A DNA stretch of 64,000 nt, taken from the NCBI GenBank assembly GCA_028751875.1, contig CM054143.1:61030456-61094455 (forward strand), written 5' to 3'. This DNA is from Rapana venosa. Taxonomy: Eukaryota > Mollusca > Gastropoda > Neogastropoda > Muricidae. Both the position numbers and the translations under genes were made by a program. Positions 1-10,965 of this stretch are shown here, in pieces (the stretch's first letter is position 1; the number at the start of each line of letters is the position of its first letter). The notes beneath the pieces are model-generated. The model was not told the DNA's origin. It worked only from the letters and a program-made list of their open reading frames with translations, and made no database searches.

Positions 1-388
1 ATTTCTCCGCGTGATATTTGGGCTGCTCTCCTCGGGGAGAGTGCGTCGCCACAAGAGCAGCGCCACCCTTTTTGGTTGTCTGCAACTGTATTTGTTTCCC
101 TATCAGAGTGGCTTTTTTCTAAGAATTTTGCCAGGGACAACTCTCTTGTTGCCTTGGGTTCTTTTACGCGCGCTTGAATATTTGTGTAACATCACACAAT
201 GATTATCGGGTGTATCGTCTCTCCGAAAATTATAGCGCTCAGACTACATCAACTCATGGTCTAATGGATGGGGGGGTGAGGAAAGTTTCGGGGCCCAAAA
301 CGGGATTCGAACCACAGCACACTTATTTCCGACCCGGATTTTTCGCATTCTAGACAGGCGCGTTACCTCTAGACCACCGGTCCACCAT
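1..388 (-). mobile_element. SINE-1 copy a (tRNA-derived SINE, cut by window edge)
   Basis: Read on the minus strand, the element starts near 388 with a tRNA-like head. The A-box-like TGGTCTAGAGG lies at 366-376 and the B-box-like GGTTCGAATCCC at 302-313, together a Pol III internal promoter. The body follows and the 3' part reaches position 1 (a stretch about CGCGGAGAAAT that recurs in every copy). It matches copies at 10,966, 21,901, 33,111, 50,597, 51,244 and 51,511. SINEs encode no protein and depend on a partner LINE. The element continues outside the window. Confidence 0.85.
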
Positions 389-635
389 GTTACGAGGAGC
401 TACGTTCAGATTGTCTCGGAGCATAACCACCTGCGCTGTGCATTAAAAAGAAACACAAAAAATCCCCCGAAGTTTGGATATGGCTGCCTACAGGGCTAAG
501 AACTGGCAAAATCAGATGGCTTGAATTTCTGTCCACTTTCTTTCTCGTTCTTTCCATTCCTGACAGAATTCTAGGTGCACCTGCACTCGTACAGGCGGGA
601 AGAGGGTCAGATACGTAGGCAAGGACCCACGTGTC
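389..635. repeat. Unique-looking segment of a direct duplication, copy 1
   Basis: This non-SINE sequence is nearly identical to 22,310-22,560. In both places it lies between a minus-strand SINE-1 and a CA-rich array. No coding potential is convincing; short open frames on both strands are interrupted and low complexity. It matters because it shows that the two composites share more than common SINEs. Confidence 0.75.
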
Positions 636-793
636 CAAATGCGTGCACACACACACGCGCGCATGCATCACGCTCCGAAGACTCATGTGAGTGATAGCAA
701 CAATAACATAGGTGGTTGGTGTTTAAGTACACGGAAAGCGTGCTTGCGCGCAAGCACACACACTCACACACACACACACACACACACCAACAA

Positions 794-828
<35 letters not shown>

Positions 829-1112
829 CACACACAACAAAACACACGCATAGCACGCCACACACATTCGCGCGCGCCCGCCCGCAAGCACGCTATGGCT
901 TCATATAAGCCTAACTCAAACACACACACCACTCTCACTCTACTCACCAGTCCCACAGATACAGACAGAACAGCACACACACACACACACCCCAACACAC
1001 GGCACACGCACACACACACACACTCACCCAACCCCTACACACATAGATTACCCCCCCCTTCACCCCCACACCACCCCCCACACACACCATAACACCTACA
1101 CACTCACACACG
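636..1112. repeat. CA-rich microsatellite tract
   Basis: Long runs of (CA)n with interspersed CG, AA and C-rich interruptions. The equivalent tract in the second composite is about 22,565-22,930. The right edge, CACTCACACACG at 1,101-1,112, abuts the I-like LINE and is repeated after that LINE's tail at 4,338-4,351 with two extra bases. Confidence 0.9.
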
Positions 1113-4100
1113 AGGAATTGAGAAGCAGTTAAAATTAAACGCTCAATGTATAAAATTTTTCTAAAAGATAAAACATCAGAAAATAATGTCAAACAGAAAC
1201 AAGCTTAAATCATTGTAACCTTGTTGTAGCTCAGGCTAAGAGACAGTTTGGGACTTCTTTTTGTACCACGTAATTTCATATCATAAGGACCGTAAAAAGG
1301 TTTGGGGTAAAATTTCATGAAATGAAAAAAAGCGTTAGTTTACCACATGTCCAGTGAGACGGAAACAGAGAATTCCCATCAAATTTAGAAAAAGGCAGAG
1401 GCGTTTTGCAGATTACGTTTCAAAATCCGATGCGTTCTTGAATAGGATTGTCAACTTAAGCTGTTGGAACTATAGAACAGAAGGGAAAATATAAATGAGT
1501 ATTAAGACCCAATATCTGACAACAGTTCATGCATTCATGCTCCAATATCAGTGGTGTAAGTTTTAAGATTGCTTAATTTCTCTTTCTACTAAGAAAACAT
1601 CTGGTCGGGTGGAGATGCGTTTCTAATGACATGCTAAAACATTACCAGCAAAAACTTTATTTTTTTACTGCATAAATAACTGTTCAATAAATGTTGGATT
1701 GAAGGTGTTTATTGCAGTGGTTTGGAAAAAAATCTTTGTCATTCTATTTCATAGACAGGGAAAACCCAGAACAGAAAAATAGTACTGGAGCCAATTGCTT
1801 TGACCTCACACCACTGGCAAGCTTTGGAGAGAATTATTCTTAAAAAGGCTGATTGATTCCATGTGATAAAAATAAAATAATTCCGGTCATTCAAGCGGGT
1901 TTTCGAAAAGGACAGATAATGCCATAGATAAACATGGTTAAGCTATCAAAGCACATAAAAATTCAGTTTGCAAGAGATAAGAACGGTTCTTGCAACATTT
2001 TTTGTTATAAAAGAGCGTTCTCTAGATGGTCAAGTTTGGCATGCGCAAAGTTGCTGTGTAAACTAAAGGATCTGGGTTTTTTCTGGGCATTTTTATGATT
2101 ATATTAATGTTTTTTGACTATTAGAAGTATACAGGTTAGAGTAGCTAATTCATCTTCTAGGTTTAGATCTCTTCATATGGGACTTCCCAAGGTTCTGTAA
2201 TATCGTCCTCTCTTATTTAATGGTTTGATGCATGATCTTCTATTAAATTGTCGAAGGAAGTCGTCTTGTACAATATGACAGATGATATATGTATGTGATG
2301 AATTTTTCTATGAAACGAAAATCATCAAAAATAGTGTTAAACTACATTAAAAAAGGTATACCAGACCAGCTTTCACAACATCGTTAATTATTATGTTCGA
2401 AAATGGATTTACTTTATCCACAGAAAAAACGTACACTGTGCTTTTTAACAATGGAGTAATCCAGTGACTATCAGCATTTTAGATTTCGGGACCAACTGAT
2501 TGGAGTAAAAAGATACCGTAAAGTTCTTGGGTGTATTTCTCACTTCTTAGCTAACTTGGAATGCACATATCGAAGACAATTTAAACTAAATGCAAAGAAA
2601 GGCTTCTTAAACTTTTTGATGATGGTAAGTAAACAGTTTTGGGGCCAAGGACAAATTTAAATTATCGAAATAGTTTAGCTACATCCCTTATTCGTTCAAA
2701 ATTATCGTTTATGGTCTATGAGGTCTTTTTCAGTGCGCCTAAGTATTTACTTAAAAAAGTTACAAAGTATAGACTGCAAAGGGGGGGGGCATACAGGCTG
2801 GCTCTTGGTGTGCCTTATCACGGCCTCAGCCCTGGGAACATATAACGAAGTCGGCTTATTGCCTTTAGATGTTACCGTCACTCGGCATGTGCTAAATATT
2901 TGCGTAGAAACAAAACGACACAAAATTGTATTCAGAGAAAATAGGTGTAAAAATCAGAGTTTTAATTTTCCTAAAAAGAGCAAAAATATATATCCTCTTT
3001 ATTGCCATATGTCATATGTGTCTGATCTGGTACAAACTCTGAAGTTAATCAAACTGCTTGGAACAACGAGAAGCAATCTTACCTTGCCCATCATGGAGAT
3101 GAATTAAGCACATTTTGATATTAGAGGTGTCTAATGGGTAAAACAAGAATGACAACCAGAATATATGGTTTATGAGGTCGATCCACATCCATATAAAATA
3201 TTTTCGACCATTTACAAATTTTTACAGACGGATCACGTCTAGATAATTCAAGAAAACAGGTTTTCTGCTTTTGTTATACCAGCGTTTAAAATTTGAAAAA
3301 ATCATATTATGTTGGTAAAAACATCCCTCGATATTTACAGCAGGAACTTTTGTTGCAATTACTAAATGGGTCTTACTGATATTTTTGATTTGCCGTTAGT
3401 TACATTTCCATTTTTTTCTTGCGTGATTTTTAATCGGCATTGTATGCTCTTTATAATGCCATGTTACAAGAAACTTCGAAAATCCATCTTGGAGATTACG
3501 CATGTCTTAACATCTCTTAACCTAAAAGGGCTATAAGTTGTGAATTTTGTTGGGGTGCCTGCCACACTGGGTTCTTTCCAAATGAGTGGGCGGGTAGAGC
3601 TGCCCAAAAGGGTGCAAAAACTTCGACGGGATGCAATAGGAATTGGATGTGTTCTTATTCCTACAGAAGGGTATAGCTTACTAGAACAAAATCATGGAGG
3701 AACAGGTACTGAAAGTAATCAGGCAATATGAGAGACTTTTAAACTAGAACTGCAATCAATATCGATAATTTACAGTGGGGAACATTCAGATGTAAGTAAA
3801 GTGTTTTTAAGTCAAGGAGACTGAACTCTTTATTCTATAGAATGAAAACTAAAATGCATTGATTAACCATTATTCAGCAAAAAATGGTAAATGTGTGTGG
3901 TAGAGAATATCATTTAATACTATATACTTTTTGACTGCCTGGTGTAAAACCTTTTCATGCCCCCATTTTTTCAGAGAATCCCTCACCAGCATATTCAGTA
4001 TTCTAAAAACTGGCATTTGAAATTGGTGAAAGGGTTCTTTCCCATTAGGAACATTTGTTTTCGTTACATTACACATTAATTGACTTGTTTTGATTTGTTT

Positions 4101-4337
4101 GTTGTTGTTTGTTGTTGTTGTTGTTTTTAAAAATTCCTGTGCATGCCAAGTCTCTTTACGAGATTTTTTTTTAGAAACAACAAAATCACATCTCCCGTTT
4201 TTTGTTTGTTTTTGTTTTGTTTTTTTATTTTGTTTTTGGTGTGTGTTTTTTTTTTGAGGGGGGGGGGGGGGGGGGCGTCTAATATCACTAAAAGTGAACA
4301 GACGTAAAATTGAAGTCAACAACAACAACAACAACAA
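1113..4337 (+). mobile_element. I-superfamily-like LINE, copy A (5'-truncated, degenerate)
   Basis: A 3.2-kb non-LTR retrotransposon remnant. It aligns collinearly with copy B (38,370-42,034): both have the stretch AAATTTCATGAAATGA, reverse transcriptase motifs, an RNase H end and the same 3' end. That end has TCTAATATCACT at 4,279-4,290, then a GACGT..AAATTGAAG block, then an (AAC)n tail to 4,337. The endonuclease region is missing. Flanking CACTCACACAC repeats are a plausible target-site duplication, though low complexity weakens this. The second composite at 21.9-23.7 kb lacks the element and looks like an empty site. Confidence 0.85.
1230..3731 (+). pseudogene. Broken reverse transcriptase/RNase H reading frame of I-like copy A
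   Basis: The ancestral product is a LINE polyprotein that nicks, reverse-transcribes and integrates the element RNA. The remnant is scattered over all three frames. A GTSQGSV stretch near 2,185 corresponds to the PQGSV motif of the reverse transcriptase. 2,718-3,107 gives a 129-residue open piece matching the post-RT region of copy B (shared GTYNE). 3,540-3,731 gives a 63-residue piece matching copy B's RNase H C-terminus (SLLEQ shared). Many stops and frameshifts mean no functional protein. I/Nimb-type LINEs carry an RNase H domain, so the clade is inferred from that domain order. Confidence 0.7.
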
Positions 4338-4351
4338 CACTCACACACACG

Positions 4352-4553
4352 TTAATTTTCTCTCCTTACCTCTTCCCTGACCTTAGTTCTTTGGGTTTTT
4401 TTTGGTATTGCTCAATCTCCTATCAATCTCTCCGCTGCTAATGGAGACTTCACGACGAAAGCTATCCGCCTTATCCCAAATAAAAAACCCACTCACCCAC
4501 TTTGTTTTTTCATGATCTAATATCACACACTTGTTTTTCGTCTCCATAATACA
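4352..4553. repeat. Flanking segment of the direct duplication, copy 1
   Basis: Matches 22,925-23,133 with scattered indels (shared TTGGTATTGCTCAATC and CCGCTGCTAATGGAGAC). In this copy it follows the LINE tail; in the other it follows the CA tract directly. No gene seen. Confidence 0.75.
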
Positions 4554-4956
4554 GGCGGCATAGCTCAGTGGTCAGAGTACTCCGCTTTCCCTAGCTAGGA
4601 TTATGCAGCATCGAACGTGGTTATCACATGGAGTTACATCGGTGCAGACTCACTCTCCCAAAAGTCCCTCGAATGAAACTATAAACCGAGGTCCTGTGTG
4701 CGAACGCACGCAGAACATCTTGCGCACGCGTTAAAATCCCGTTCTGCTTTTCGTAAGAGTAGGCCATTGTGTGCCTGTGGGAACAGATGGCAATTTACAA
4801 AACCGCATACACACGGGGACTAGATGTAAAAAAGCACATAAGTACTTATTCCGTTATCCTCGATATAAAAGAATAATAGGAAGATAAATAAGAGATGGGT
4901 GACCGTTTGCGCGCCAGTTCACCCAGCTGTCAATGGGTACCTGCCTCTTTCAGGGT
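4554..4956 (+). mobile_element. SINE-3 copy 1, chimeric tRNA/5S head, interrupted and cut by a gap
   Basis: The head begins GGCGGCATAGCTCAGTGGTC, a tRNA-like start with an A box. It continues into sequence like the internal promoter of 5S rRNA (AGCATCGAACGTGGTTATCAC, then GATGGGTGACCG from about 4,894). The two halves (4,554-4,629 and 4,894-4,956) are separated by a SINE-2 fragment. The body continues to the scaffold gap at 4,957. Other copies are at 18,080 (-), 21,449 (-) and 23,134 (+). Confidence 0.75.
4630..4890 (+). mobile_element. SINE-2 fragment nested inside SINE-3
   Basis: Lacks the SINE-2 tRNA head and starts at the GGAGTTAC body junction. It contains the central core (ACTATAAACCGAGGTCC), the GTAGGCCATTGTGTG segment and the 3' end ATTATCC-TCGATATAAAAG (here CCGTTATCC...). 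A short ATGG-like repeat at both junctions is compatible with a small target-site duplication. The same nested insertion occurs at 23,209-23,466, so it predates the duplication. Confidence 0.8.
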
Positions 4957-5456
4957 NNNNNNNNNNNNNNNNNNNNNNNNNNNNNNNNNNNNNNNNNNNN
5001 NNNNNNNNNNNNNNNNNNNNNNNNNNNNNNNNNNNNNNNNNNNNNNNNNNNNNNNNNNNNNNNNNNNNNNNNNNNNNNNNNNNNNNNNNNNNNNNNNNNN
5101 NNNNNNNNNNNNNNNNNNNNNNNNNNNNNNNNNNNNNNNNNNNNNNNNNNNNNNNNNNNNNNNNNNNNNNNNNNNNNNNNNNNNNNNNNNNNNNNNNNNN
5201 NNNNNNNNNNNNNNNNNNNNNNNNNNNNNNNNNNNNNNNNNNNNNNNNNNNNNNNNNNNNNNNNNNNNNNNNNNNNNNNNNNNNNNNNNNNNNNNNNNNN
5301 NNNNNNNNNNNNNNNNNNNNNNNNNNNNNNNNNNNNNNNNNNNNNNNNNNNNNNNNNNNNNNNNNNNNNNNNNNNNNNNNNNNNNNNNNNNNNNNNNNNN
5401 NNNNNNNNNNNNNNNNNNNNNNNNNNNNNNNNNNNNNNNNNNNNNNNNNNNNNNNN
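4957..5456. other. Scaffold gap, exactly 500 N
   Basis: All bases are N. All three gaps in the window have this same length, so 500 is a placeholder and the true size is unknown. The left edge lies inside a SINE-3 copy. Confidence 0.99.
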
Positions 5457-5765
5457 ACCATTTCAGAGCCATGGTGATGTTAAGGACACGGTGAAAGCTG
5501 TATTATGTAGCAGCCAGCTGAGGAAGCACCCAGAGAGCAAGAAGCCGAGCTGAGCTTTGAAGGGAGGAGGAGGAGGAGAAGGACTGACTGCCTGGACCAC
5601 CCTGACCTCTCCTTATATAGCAGCAGCAGCAGCAACAGGCAGCAGTAGCAGCAACAGCAGCAGCAGCAACAGCTGCAGCCCTTAGCACACTGACCGAAGA
5701 AGATCGTACACACATCAATCAGGAGAATATCTATGTACACAGCACAGTCAGGAGGAGGATATAGA

Positions 5766-5769
<4 letters not shown>
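5457..5769. other. Non-coding, includes a short CAG/CAA-rich stretch
   Basis: No gene recognised. About 5,619-5,675 is an imperfect (CAG/CAA)n tract, flanked by GGAGGAGGAG at about 5,564. The apparent open frames on either strand are Cys/Ala/Gln-type homopolymers from this repeat. Confidence 0.7.
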
Positions 5770-5833
<64 letters not shown>

Positions 5834-5866
5834 GTGTACACACTGGGAGGTTCACTTTCTGACACT

Positions 5867-5902
<36 letters not shown>
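5770..5902. repeat. (GT)n then (GA)n microsatellites
   Basis: A (GT)n run of about 60 bases at 5,770-5,830 and a (GA)n run at about 5,868-5,901. The (GA)n directly abuts the minus-strand LINE tail hexamers that follow. Confidence 0.95.
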
Positions 5903-5904
<2 letters not shown>

Positions 5905-6228
5905 TCGAACTAGAACTCAAAATGTTTATTGAGAGTAAATGGATATGCACAGGGCTTCTTTACACCATGCTCTCACCAAAAAAAATAAGAAAAGAAGGAA
6001 AAGAAGAAAAAAGTCAAGAAAAACTACACCCCCCATACTAATCAAAACAGAAAACTGAAACTAAACCTAACAGCAACAAATAGACAAACACACACCAATG
6101 CAAAAAACCTTCAAGTAAACAAAGTATGTAAACAGTAAGAATGAGCAGTTTCAGATACATTCCAGTGAAGATTCAAATGAGCATCATAATGAAATACTAC
6201 TACTAAATTAGATGAAAATCAAAGAGAC

Positions 6229-6230
<2 letters not shown>
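5903..6230 (-). mobile_element. LINE 3' end, family R-E, copy 1
   Basis: On the minus strand this ends with AATAAACATTTTGAGTTC followed by TTCGAG-type hexamers and then (CT)n. The same tail architecture occurs at 6,311 (-), about 52,440-52,520 (+) and 57,990-58,080 (+). The copy at 6,311 is preceded by reverse transcriptase remnants, so R-E is probably a LINE 3' untranslated region. No coding sequence is visible here. Confidence 0.55.
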
Positions 6231-6232
<2 letters not shown>

Positions 6233-6299
<67 letters not shown>

Positions 6300-6300
6300 A
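6233..6300. repeat. (GA)n microsatellite
   Basis: About 60 bases of uninterrupted GA, followed by a G-rich run, adjacent to the second R-E tail. Confidence 0.95.
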
Positions 6301-6310
6301 GGGGGGGGAA

Positions 6311-6785
6311 GGACTCGAACTCGAACACGAACTCGAAAGATTTATTCACAAAAGGCCATTGGTCTATACATGAAGGGGGGTTGCCGAGCTGCTCAGTATT
6401 TTTTTGGAGAAAAACAAGGAAGCACCCCCCAAAAAGTGTTATTGTATAACCACAACCACCACAAAAAAAATCAATTACAAAAAATATGACTTAAGATACC
6501 AAGATATCTATTATTCTAAAGGCTTTACACAAATATAAAGCAAGGCTGTAAACTGAAAATAAAATGGGACCTAAAACTGATCCCTGTGGAACTCCGTAAT
6601 TAATCGGCATAAAGGGCAGATAACGCAATCTTGGTATACGGCTTGTCATCTATTTACCTAGAAAGGATGATATAAATTCAACTGATCCAGAACATAAGCC
6701 ATGCATGTCTAGTTTTTTTTAAATAGAAAAGCATGATCAATAGTGTCAAATGCCTTAGTAAAATCTACAAAAATGGCTCCTGATA

Positions 6786-6790
<5 letters not shown>
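6311..6790 (-). pseudogene. LINE remnant: reverse transcriptase fragment plus R-E 3' end
   Basis: The minus strand from 6,790 reads [16 protein letters not shown], the F/YxDFxKAFDxxxH block of non-LTR reverse transcriptases. After frameshifts it reads GVPQGSVLGP-like residues near 6,570-6,590 (DNA GGAGTTCCACAGGGATCAGT) and ILFSVY. The YADD box and the rest of the RT are missing, so the copy has an internal deletion. It then runs into GGCCTTTTGTGAATAAATC and the TTCGAG hexamer tail at 6,311-6,340. The domain style fits the Jockey superfamily; the clade is not resolved. Confidence 0.7.
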
Positions 6791-6880
<90 letters not shown>

Positions 6881-6972
6881 GAGAGAGAAGGTGTTCAAAT
6901 GCATCTAAGTCATTTGGTCAAAAGGTGGGAGCTTCCATTTTTTGAAGAGGTTTGTATGTGTGAGTGAGTGAG

Positions 6973-7010
<38 letters not shown>

Positions 7011-7025
7011 TGTGTGTGTGTGTGT
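6789..7025. repeat. (GA)n and (GT)n microsatellites
   Basis: A (GA)n run of about 100 bases at 6,789-6,890 interrupts or borders the RT fragment. A (GT)n run lies at about 6,975-7,024. Confidence 0.95.
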
Positions 7026-7439
7026 AAATGGGGTAGGGTGATGACAGCAGTGTGTGTTGACATGTTGCTGCACAGAGGTTACAGTCTATGTGTATGTAAC
7101 CCACCAAAACATTTGTCCAGGAAGGGGGAACAATTTTAGGGGGTAACCAACAAAAAAGGGACACCTGTGACCAAAGCGCACACTCCATGAAGTGTAAGCC
7201 AAAAGAAAATAGTACCAAAACCTTTAAATCTGTTCTAAGTTAACCAAAAAATGGAATGTTACATTTGTTGGTAGTTTTGATAGTTTAAAAAGTATTTTTA
7301 GTTTGTATTAAAATTTATAAATGTTTAGAAAATCTTAATAGTGAAGGAAGAAGGTGTAGGAATCTCAACATTTTTCTGAGACTTCCTGTCAACTTGAGAC
7401 ACCTGGCAGTTCCCAGCTGATCATGAGAGAGTTGACAGT
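7026..7439. other. Intergenic, nothing recognised
   Basis: AT-rich sequence without a coding frame or recognisable repeat. A shorter GT-linked open frame on the minus strand is microsatellite translation. Confidence 0.6.
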
Positions 7440-8553
7440 TGCCAGCTAAGAGGCACAGGCAATGGCACAGCCCTCACCTGGTTCACTTCATACCTTGCAG
7501 ACCGTTTCTACACAGTTGCAGTAAACACCTGCCAAACTGGAACGTGGAGTCCCACAGGAATCAGTTCTTGGCCTTGTTCTTTTCACTCTCTACACTGCTC
7601 CTCTTTCACACATAATAAATTGTCATCAGATCAACCATCATTTTTATGCAGATGACTCTCAAATTCTTAGCAGTGATACTCCTGAAAATCTGCCCTCTTT
7701 CTTGATTAATATGTCCTATTGCCTTCAAGATATCCAAAATTGGGTGATACAGAACAAGTTACAGCTAAATGCAGATAAAACCAAAGCCATGCTTGTAGGG
7801 ACCAAACACAAACTCTCTTCTATCACAACAGCTTCAATAGAATTCGGCAATACGTCTATCACTGTATCTACTGCTGTGAAATATCTAGGGTCCATTATAG
7901 ACAACACACTCTCCATGCAAAAATTAATCACCCAAACCTGTCAGTCGTGCTACTATCAATTGTGGCACATCAGTGCAGTTTGAAAGTACCTGTCCACTAA
8001 TGCAGCATCCAAACTAGTCACATCTCTCATTCTCTCATGTCTGGACTATTGCAATTTTCTTTTGGCTGGTCTGCCAGCATCATCTATCCACTCCCTTCAA
8101 CGTATACAAAACTCTGCAGCTTGCCTAGTCCTCAGAAAGAAAAAATCTGGGCACATTACTTCTCTCTTGCGATCTCTCTACTGGTTGCCTGTGCCACAGA
8201 GAGTAAACTATAAGATCAGAAACCTCTGTTACAAATGCCTTTATAAAACAGCACCTTCCTACCTCTGTGAATGTCTTCACCTGTACACTCCTTGTTCCCT
8301 CCACTCTGCTGCAGATACCTTGTGCTTAAGAATACCTAGATTCAACCAGTCCACCATTGGCCATCGCTCTTTCTCTGTTTCTGGTCCATTGATCTGGAAT
8401 GACCTCCCTTTCTCCTTTCACCAAAAGCCTTCTTATGATGCTTTTAAATCTGGCCTCAAGACACAGTTATTTCAAAGCTAAGATTCTCCTCTCTTGTTCC
8501 ATTTCATTTTTGTCCCTGCCCTCAAAACCCCATCACCCTGCCGAGTGTCAATC

Positions 8554-8591
<38 letters not shown>

Positions 8592-8782
8592 CGTGCATGT
8601 GTGTGCGTGCGTGCATGCATGCGAGCATGTGTGTATACATTTGAACTTGTAAAAAAAACCAACCCTATTAATTGTAACTGGCTGCATGTGAATGAGTAGG
8701 ATGAATGAAAGCACTTTGATTTGTTTTGTTGTAAGATATAGCATTATATAAATTCCATGTATTATTATTATTATTATTCTTA
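7440..8782 (+). mobile_element. L2/CR1-like LINE, 5'-truncated, with 3' UTR and (ATT)n tail
   Basis: Contains the C-terminal half of a reverse transcriptase ORF (to 8,481), a 3' UTR with an internal (GT)n at about 8,555-8,590, and the 3' end ATATAAATTCCAT at about 8,746-8,758, followed by (ATT)n. The 3' UTR is found again without the ORF at 28,422-28,640, and its last about 60 bases match the tail of SINE-1 copy b. Endonuclease and N-terminal RT are absent, the usual outcome of incomplete target-primed reverse transcription. Confidence 0.85.
7546..8484 (+). pseudogene. Reverse transcriptase C-terminal half of the L2/CR1-like LINE
   Basis: Motifs in order: GVPQESVLG (7,546-7,571, normally GVPQGSVLG), FYADDSQIL (7,639-7,665; the YADD catalytic aspartates are intact), NADKTKAMLVGT, VKYLGSIIDNTLSMQ, then after a stop [41 protein letters not shown] and [11 protein letters not shown]. 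The LDYCN / LHWLP-like / WN-LP series is characteristic of the CR1-L2 branch of the Jockey superfamily. A TGA at 7,981-7,983 breaks one otherwise continuous frame, and the Gly-to-Glu change sits in the PQG motif. The copy is inactive. Confidence 0.85.
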
Positions 8783-9908
8783 AGACAGGTTTCATAGTTG
8801 GTTTAGAGGCAGTACATGTTGTCCACCAAATGGTTGGGGCTATGATCGTGTTCTTTTTTTTTTAGGTAAGTGTAAATTCTTTTTGATTGTGCTTTGAATG
8901 TTAGGGGTTATATGTTTCTATGTGCTACTATAATGTTCTTGAGAAAAATATTAGCATTTGGGAAGAAAGTGGTTTTGAGATGTTTCTGAAGTTATCCAGG
9001 TCAAAGTAAAGGCTACACACCGGTATTAATTTGGGGGTCACGTAGTATCTTCTATAGAGTGCGAGTGGAAAAAACTGTTGGTGATTTTCACAGATTTTTT
9101 AAAGCATGAAATGATGCACTGTGCACTTTTTTTTGAATTGAGGACATAGAGCAATACCAGGTAGTCACGAGAAAGTTGGAAATAACCATCAAATAAGGAT
9201 TTCCTGTATTCCTACAGCGTTGACCCCGCGCATGCATATTGCGGTAAGGAAGCTAGAAGACGACAAAGGACTGAGGGGGTACAGTGTTTGCTGAAAAATT
9301 AAAATATTTCAAACCTACCAAATTTGTTCAAAATCACATGAGTTTTGAGTCAGAGGCTAGTCTTTCACAAACAGTGGTTTTTATTTCTGTGGATGCCTTA
9401 GTACGTGCGGTATGAATATAAAAGTTACATAGAAAAACAGAAGGAAAAGAGTGATTTTTTAATACCGGTGTGCAGCCAAAATGTCATGATTAGAAATGCA
9501 TTGATGCTTTTTAGTACTTCCTAGCTATGAATTTTATGTTGTTGATCCAAACTCATCCTTTTAATTGTAAAGAAATAATTTACAGACTGTGTGTTGGGTT
9601 AGTGGCTTGTAATGTTAAAAGTTGTAAATTTATCTGACATGAAGGTCAGAGATTATCAAAGCTGGCAGCACCCATTACTACATATGTGGTGATAGCTGAT
9701 AGTACTGATTGTTAATTTTAGTTTTATTCCTTTTAGTGTTGATTTGTCTTATGAGTGAATAGTGATTTATTGGAGAATTTCCCACAGATCATATTGAAGT
9801 ATATGTTGTTATATTTTGTGTGTGAAGAATGGATTAAGGAAACATGTGTTCCAGTGAAGGACAAGTGGGTTTCCCAAGGAGAAGCATTTTGTATGTTTTT
9901 ACTCCTCT
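8783..9908. other. Intergenic, nothing recognised
   Basis: About 1.1 kb of AT-rich sequence with no coding frame longer than a few dozen residues, no simple repeat beyond short runs and no match to the repeat families seen here. It is one of the longest unannotated stretches in the window. Confidence 0.6.
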
Positions 9909-9917
9909 ATTTGAACA

Positions 9918-10776
9918 TCATGAAGGATCAGTCAGCATTGGTGGCAGAACGATCACAAACCTCCGCTTCGCAGATGACATTGATGGAATAGCAGGATCAG
10001 AAAAAGAGCTTGCCAGCCTAACAGAACACTTGAATAAGGCCTCCAAAACATACGGCATGGAAATCAGTGCAGAGAAGACCAAACTGATGACTAATAACAC
10101 CAACGGCATTAGCACTGATATCAGGGTTAATGACCAGAAGCTGGAAACAGTTCAAAGCTTCAAGTACCTGGAAGCCATTGTATCAGACCAGGGATCCAAG
10201 CCAGAAGTAGTATGCAGGACTGCACAGACAATAACAGCTTTGTCAAAACTAAACACCCTCTGGAGAGATAAAGATATCTCACTTATCTCCAAGATCAGAC
10301 TAATGCGCTCCCTTGTCATATCCATATTTCTGTATGCCTGTGAATCATGGACCCTGACTGCAGATTTGGAGAGAAGAGTACAGGCGGTGGAGATGAGATG
10401 CTTTCGGAGACTCCTTGGCATCTCCTACAAAGACCACATAAGCAACGAAAACGTGCATAACAGAATCCAGCAAACCATTGGACCCTATGAGAACCTTCTA
10501 ACGATCGTAAAAAAGCGTAAACTTAAATGGTATTGGCATGTCACAAGATCCAAAGGACTTGCAAAGACAGTTTTACAAGGCACTGTCCAAGGAGGAAGAA
10601 GATGAGGCAGACCAAGGAAGAGCTGGGAGGATAACATCAGCGAATGGACAGGCCTAGAAGTCAACAAAACCCTGAGAAAGGCAGAACAGAGAGAGGAATG
10701 GAGGGAACTGGTTGTTGAGTCTTTGAGGGTGCCCCCACGGTCGTCAGACTACGGGACAGATAGAATAGATAGATAG
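9918..10776 (+). mobile_element. RTE-like LINE copy A (5'-truncated)
   Basis: Encodes the C-terminal half of an RTE-type reverse transcriptase. Motifs: ITNLRFADDIDG (FADD catalytic box), GMEISAEKTKLM, VQSFKYLEAIVSDQG, LKWYWHVTRSKGLAKTVLQG, then after one in-frame TGA at about 10,603, GRPRKSWEDNISEWTGLE and RVPPRSSDYG. The longest open piece (9,844-10,605, 253 residues) begins in flanking DNA; only residues from about 26 are LINE. The end is a GATA-type repeat that supplies the stop codon. A 9-bp target-site duplication, ATTTGAACA, flanks it at 9,909-9,917 and 10,777-10,785. Confidence 0.9.
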
Positions 10777-10965
10777 ATTTGAACAACGAAGCAACAAAGA
10801 TGTTTGGAAGGGTTGTGGCAGGCAGGTTGTAGTAATAACAAGGCAGCGCAGATATTTGCAAGCTGCTGAGTTATTCAGTTTTACAAGACAGAACACAAAT
10901 GTAGTTTATGCTACTCACCCTAATTGTTGGGTAAATAGTGTGAGGGGTTAACAGCATAAGTTATA

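Noticed and set aside
301..390. tRNA gene suggested by A and B boxes
   Set aside because: The same boxes head every SINE-1 copy and are followed by the SINE body. The cloverleaf is imperfect, so this is a SINE promoter and not a functional tRNA gene.
4957..5494. Open frames spanning N runs (also at 43,653 and 62,336)
   Set aside because: Gap bases carry no information; the frames are artefacts.
9844..9917. N-terminal 25 residues of the RTE copy A open frame as part of the protein
   Set aside because: The 9-bp target-site duplication at 9,909-9,917 shows this part is flanking host DNA read in frame by chance.
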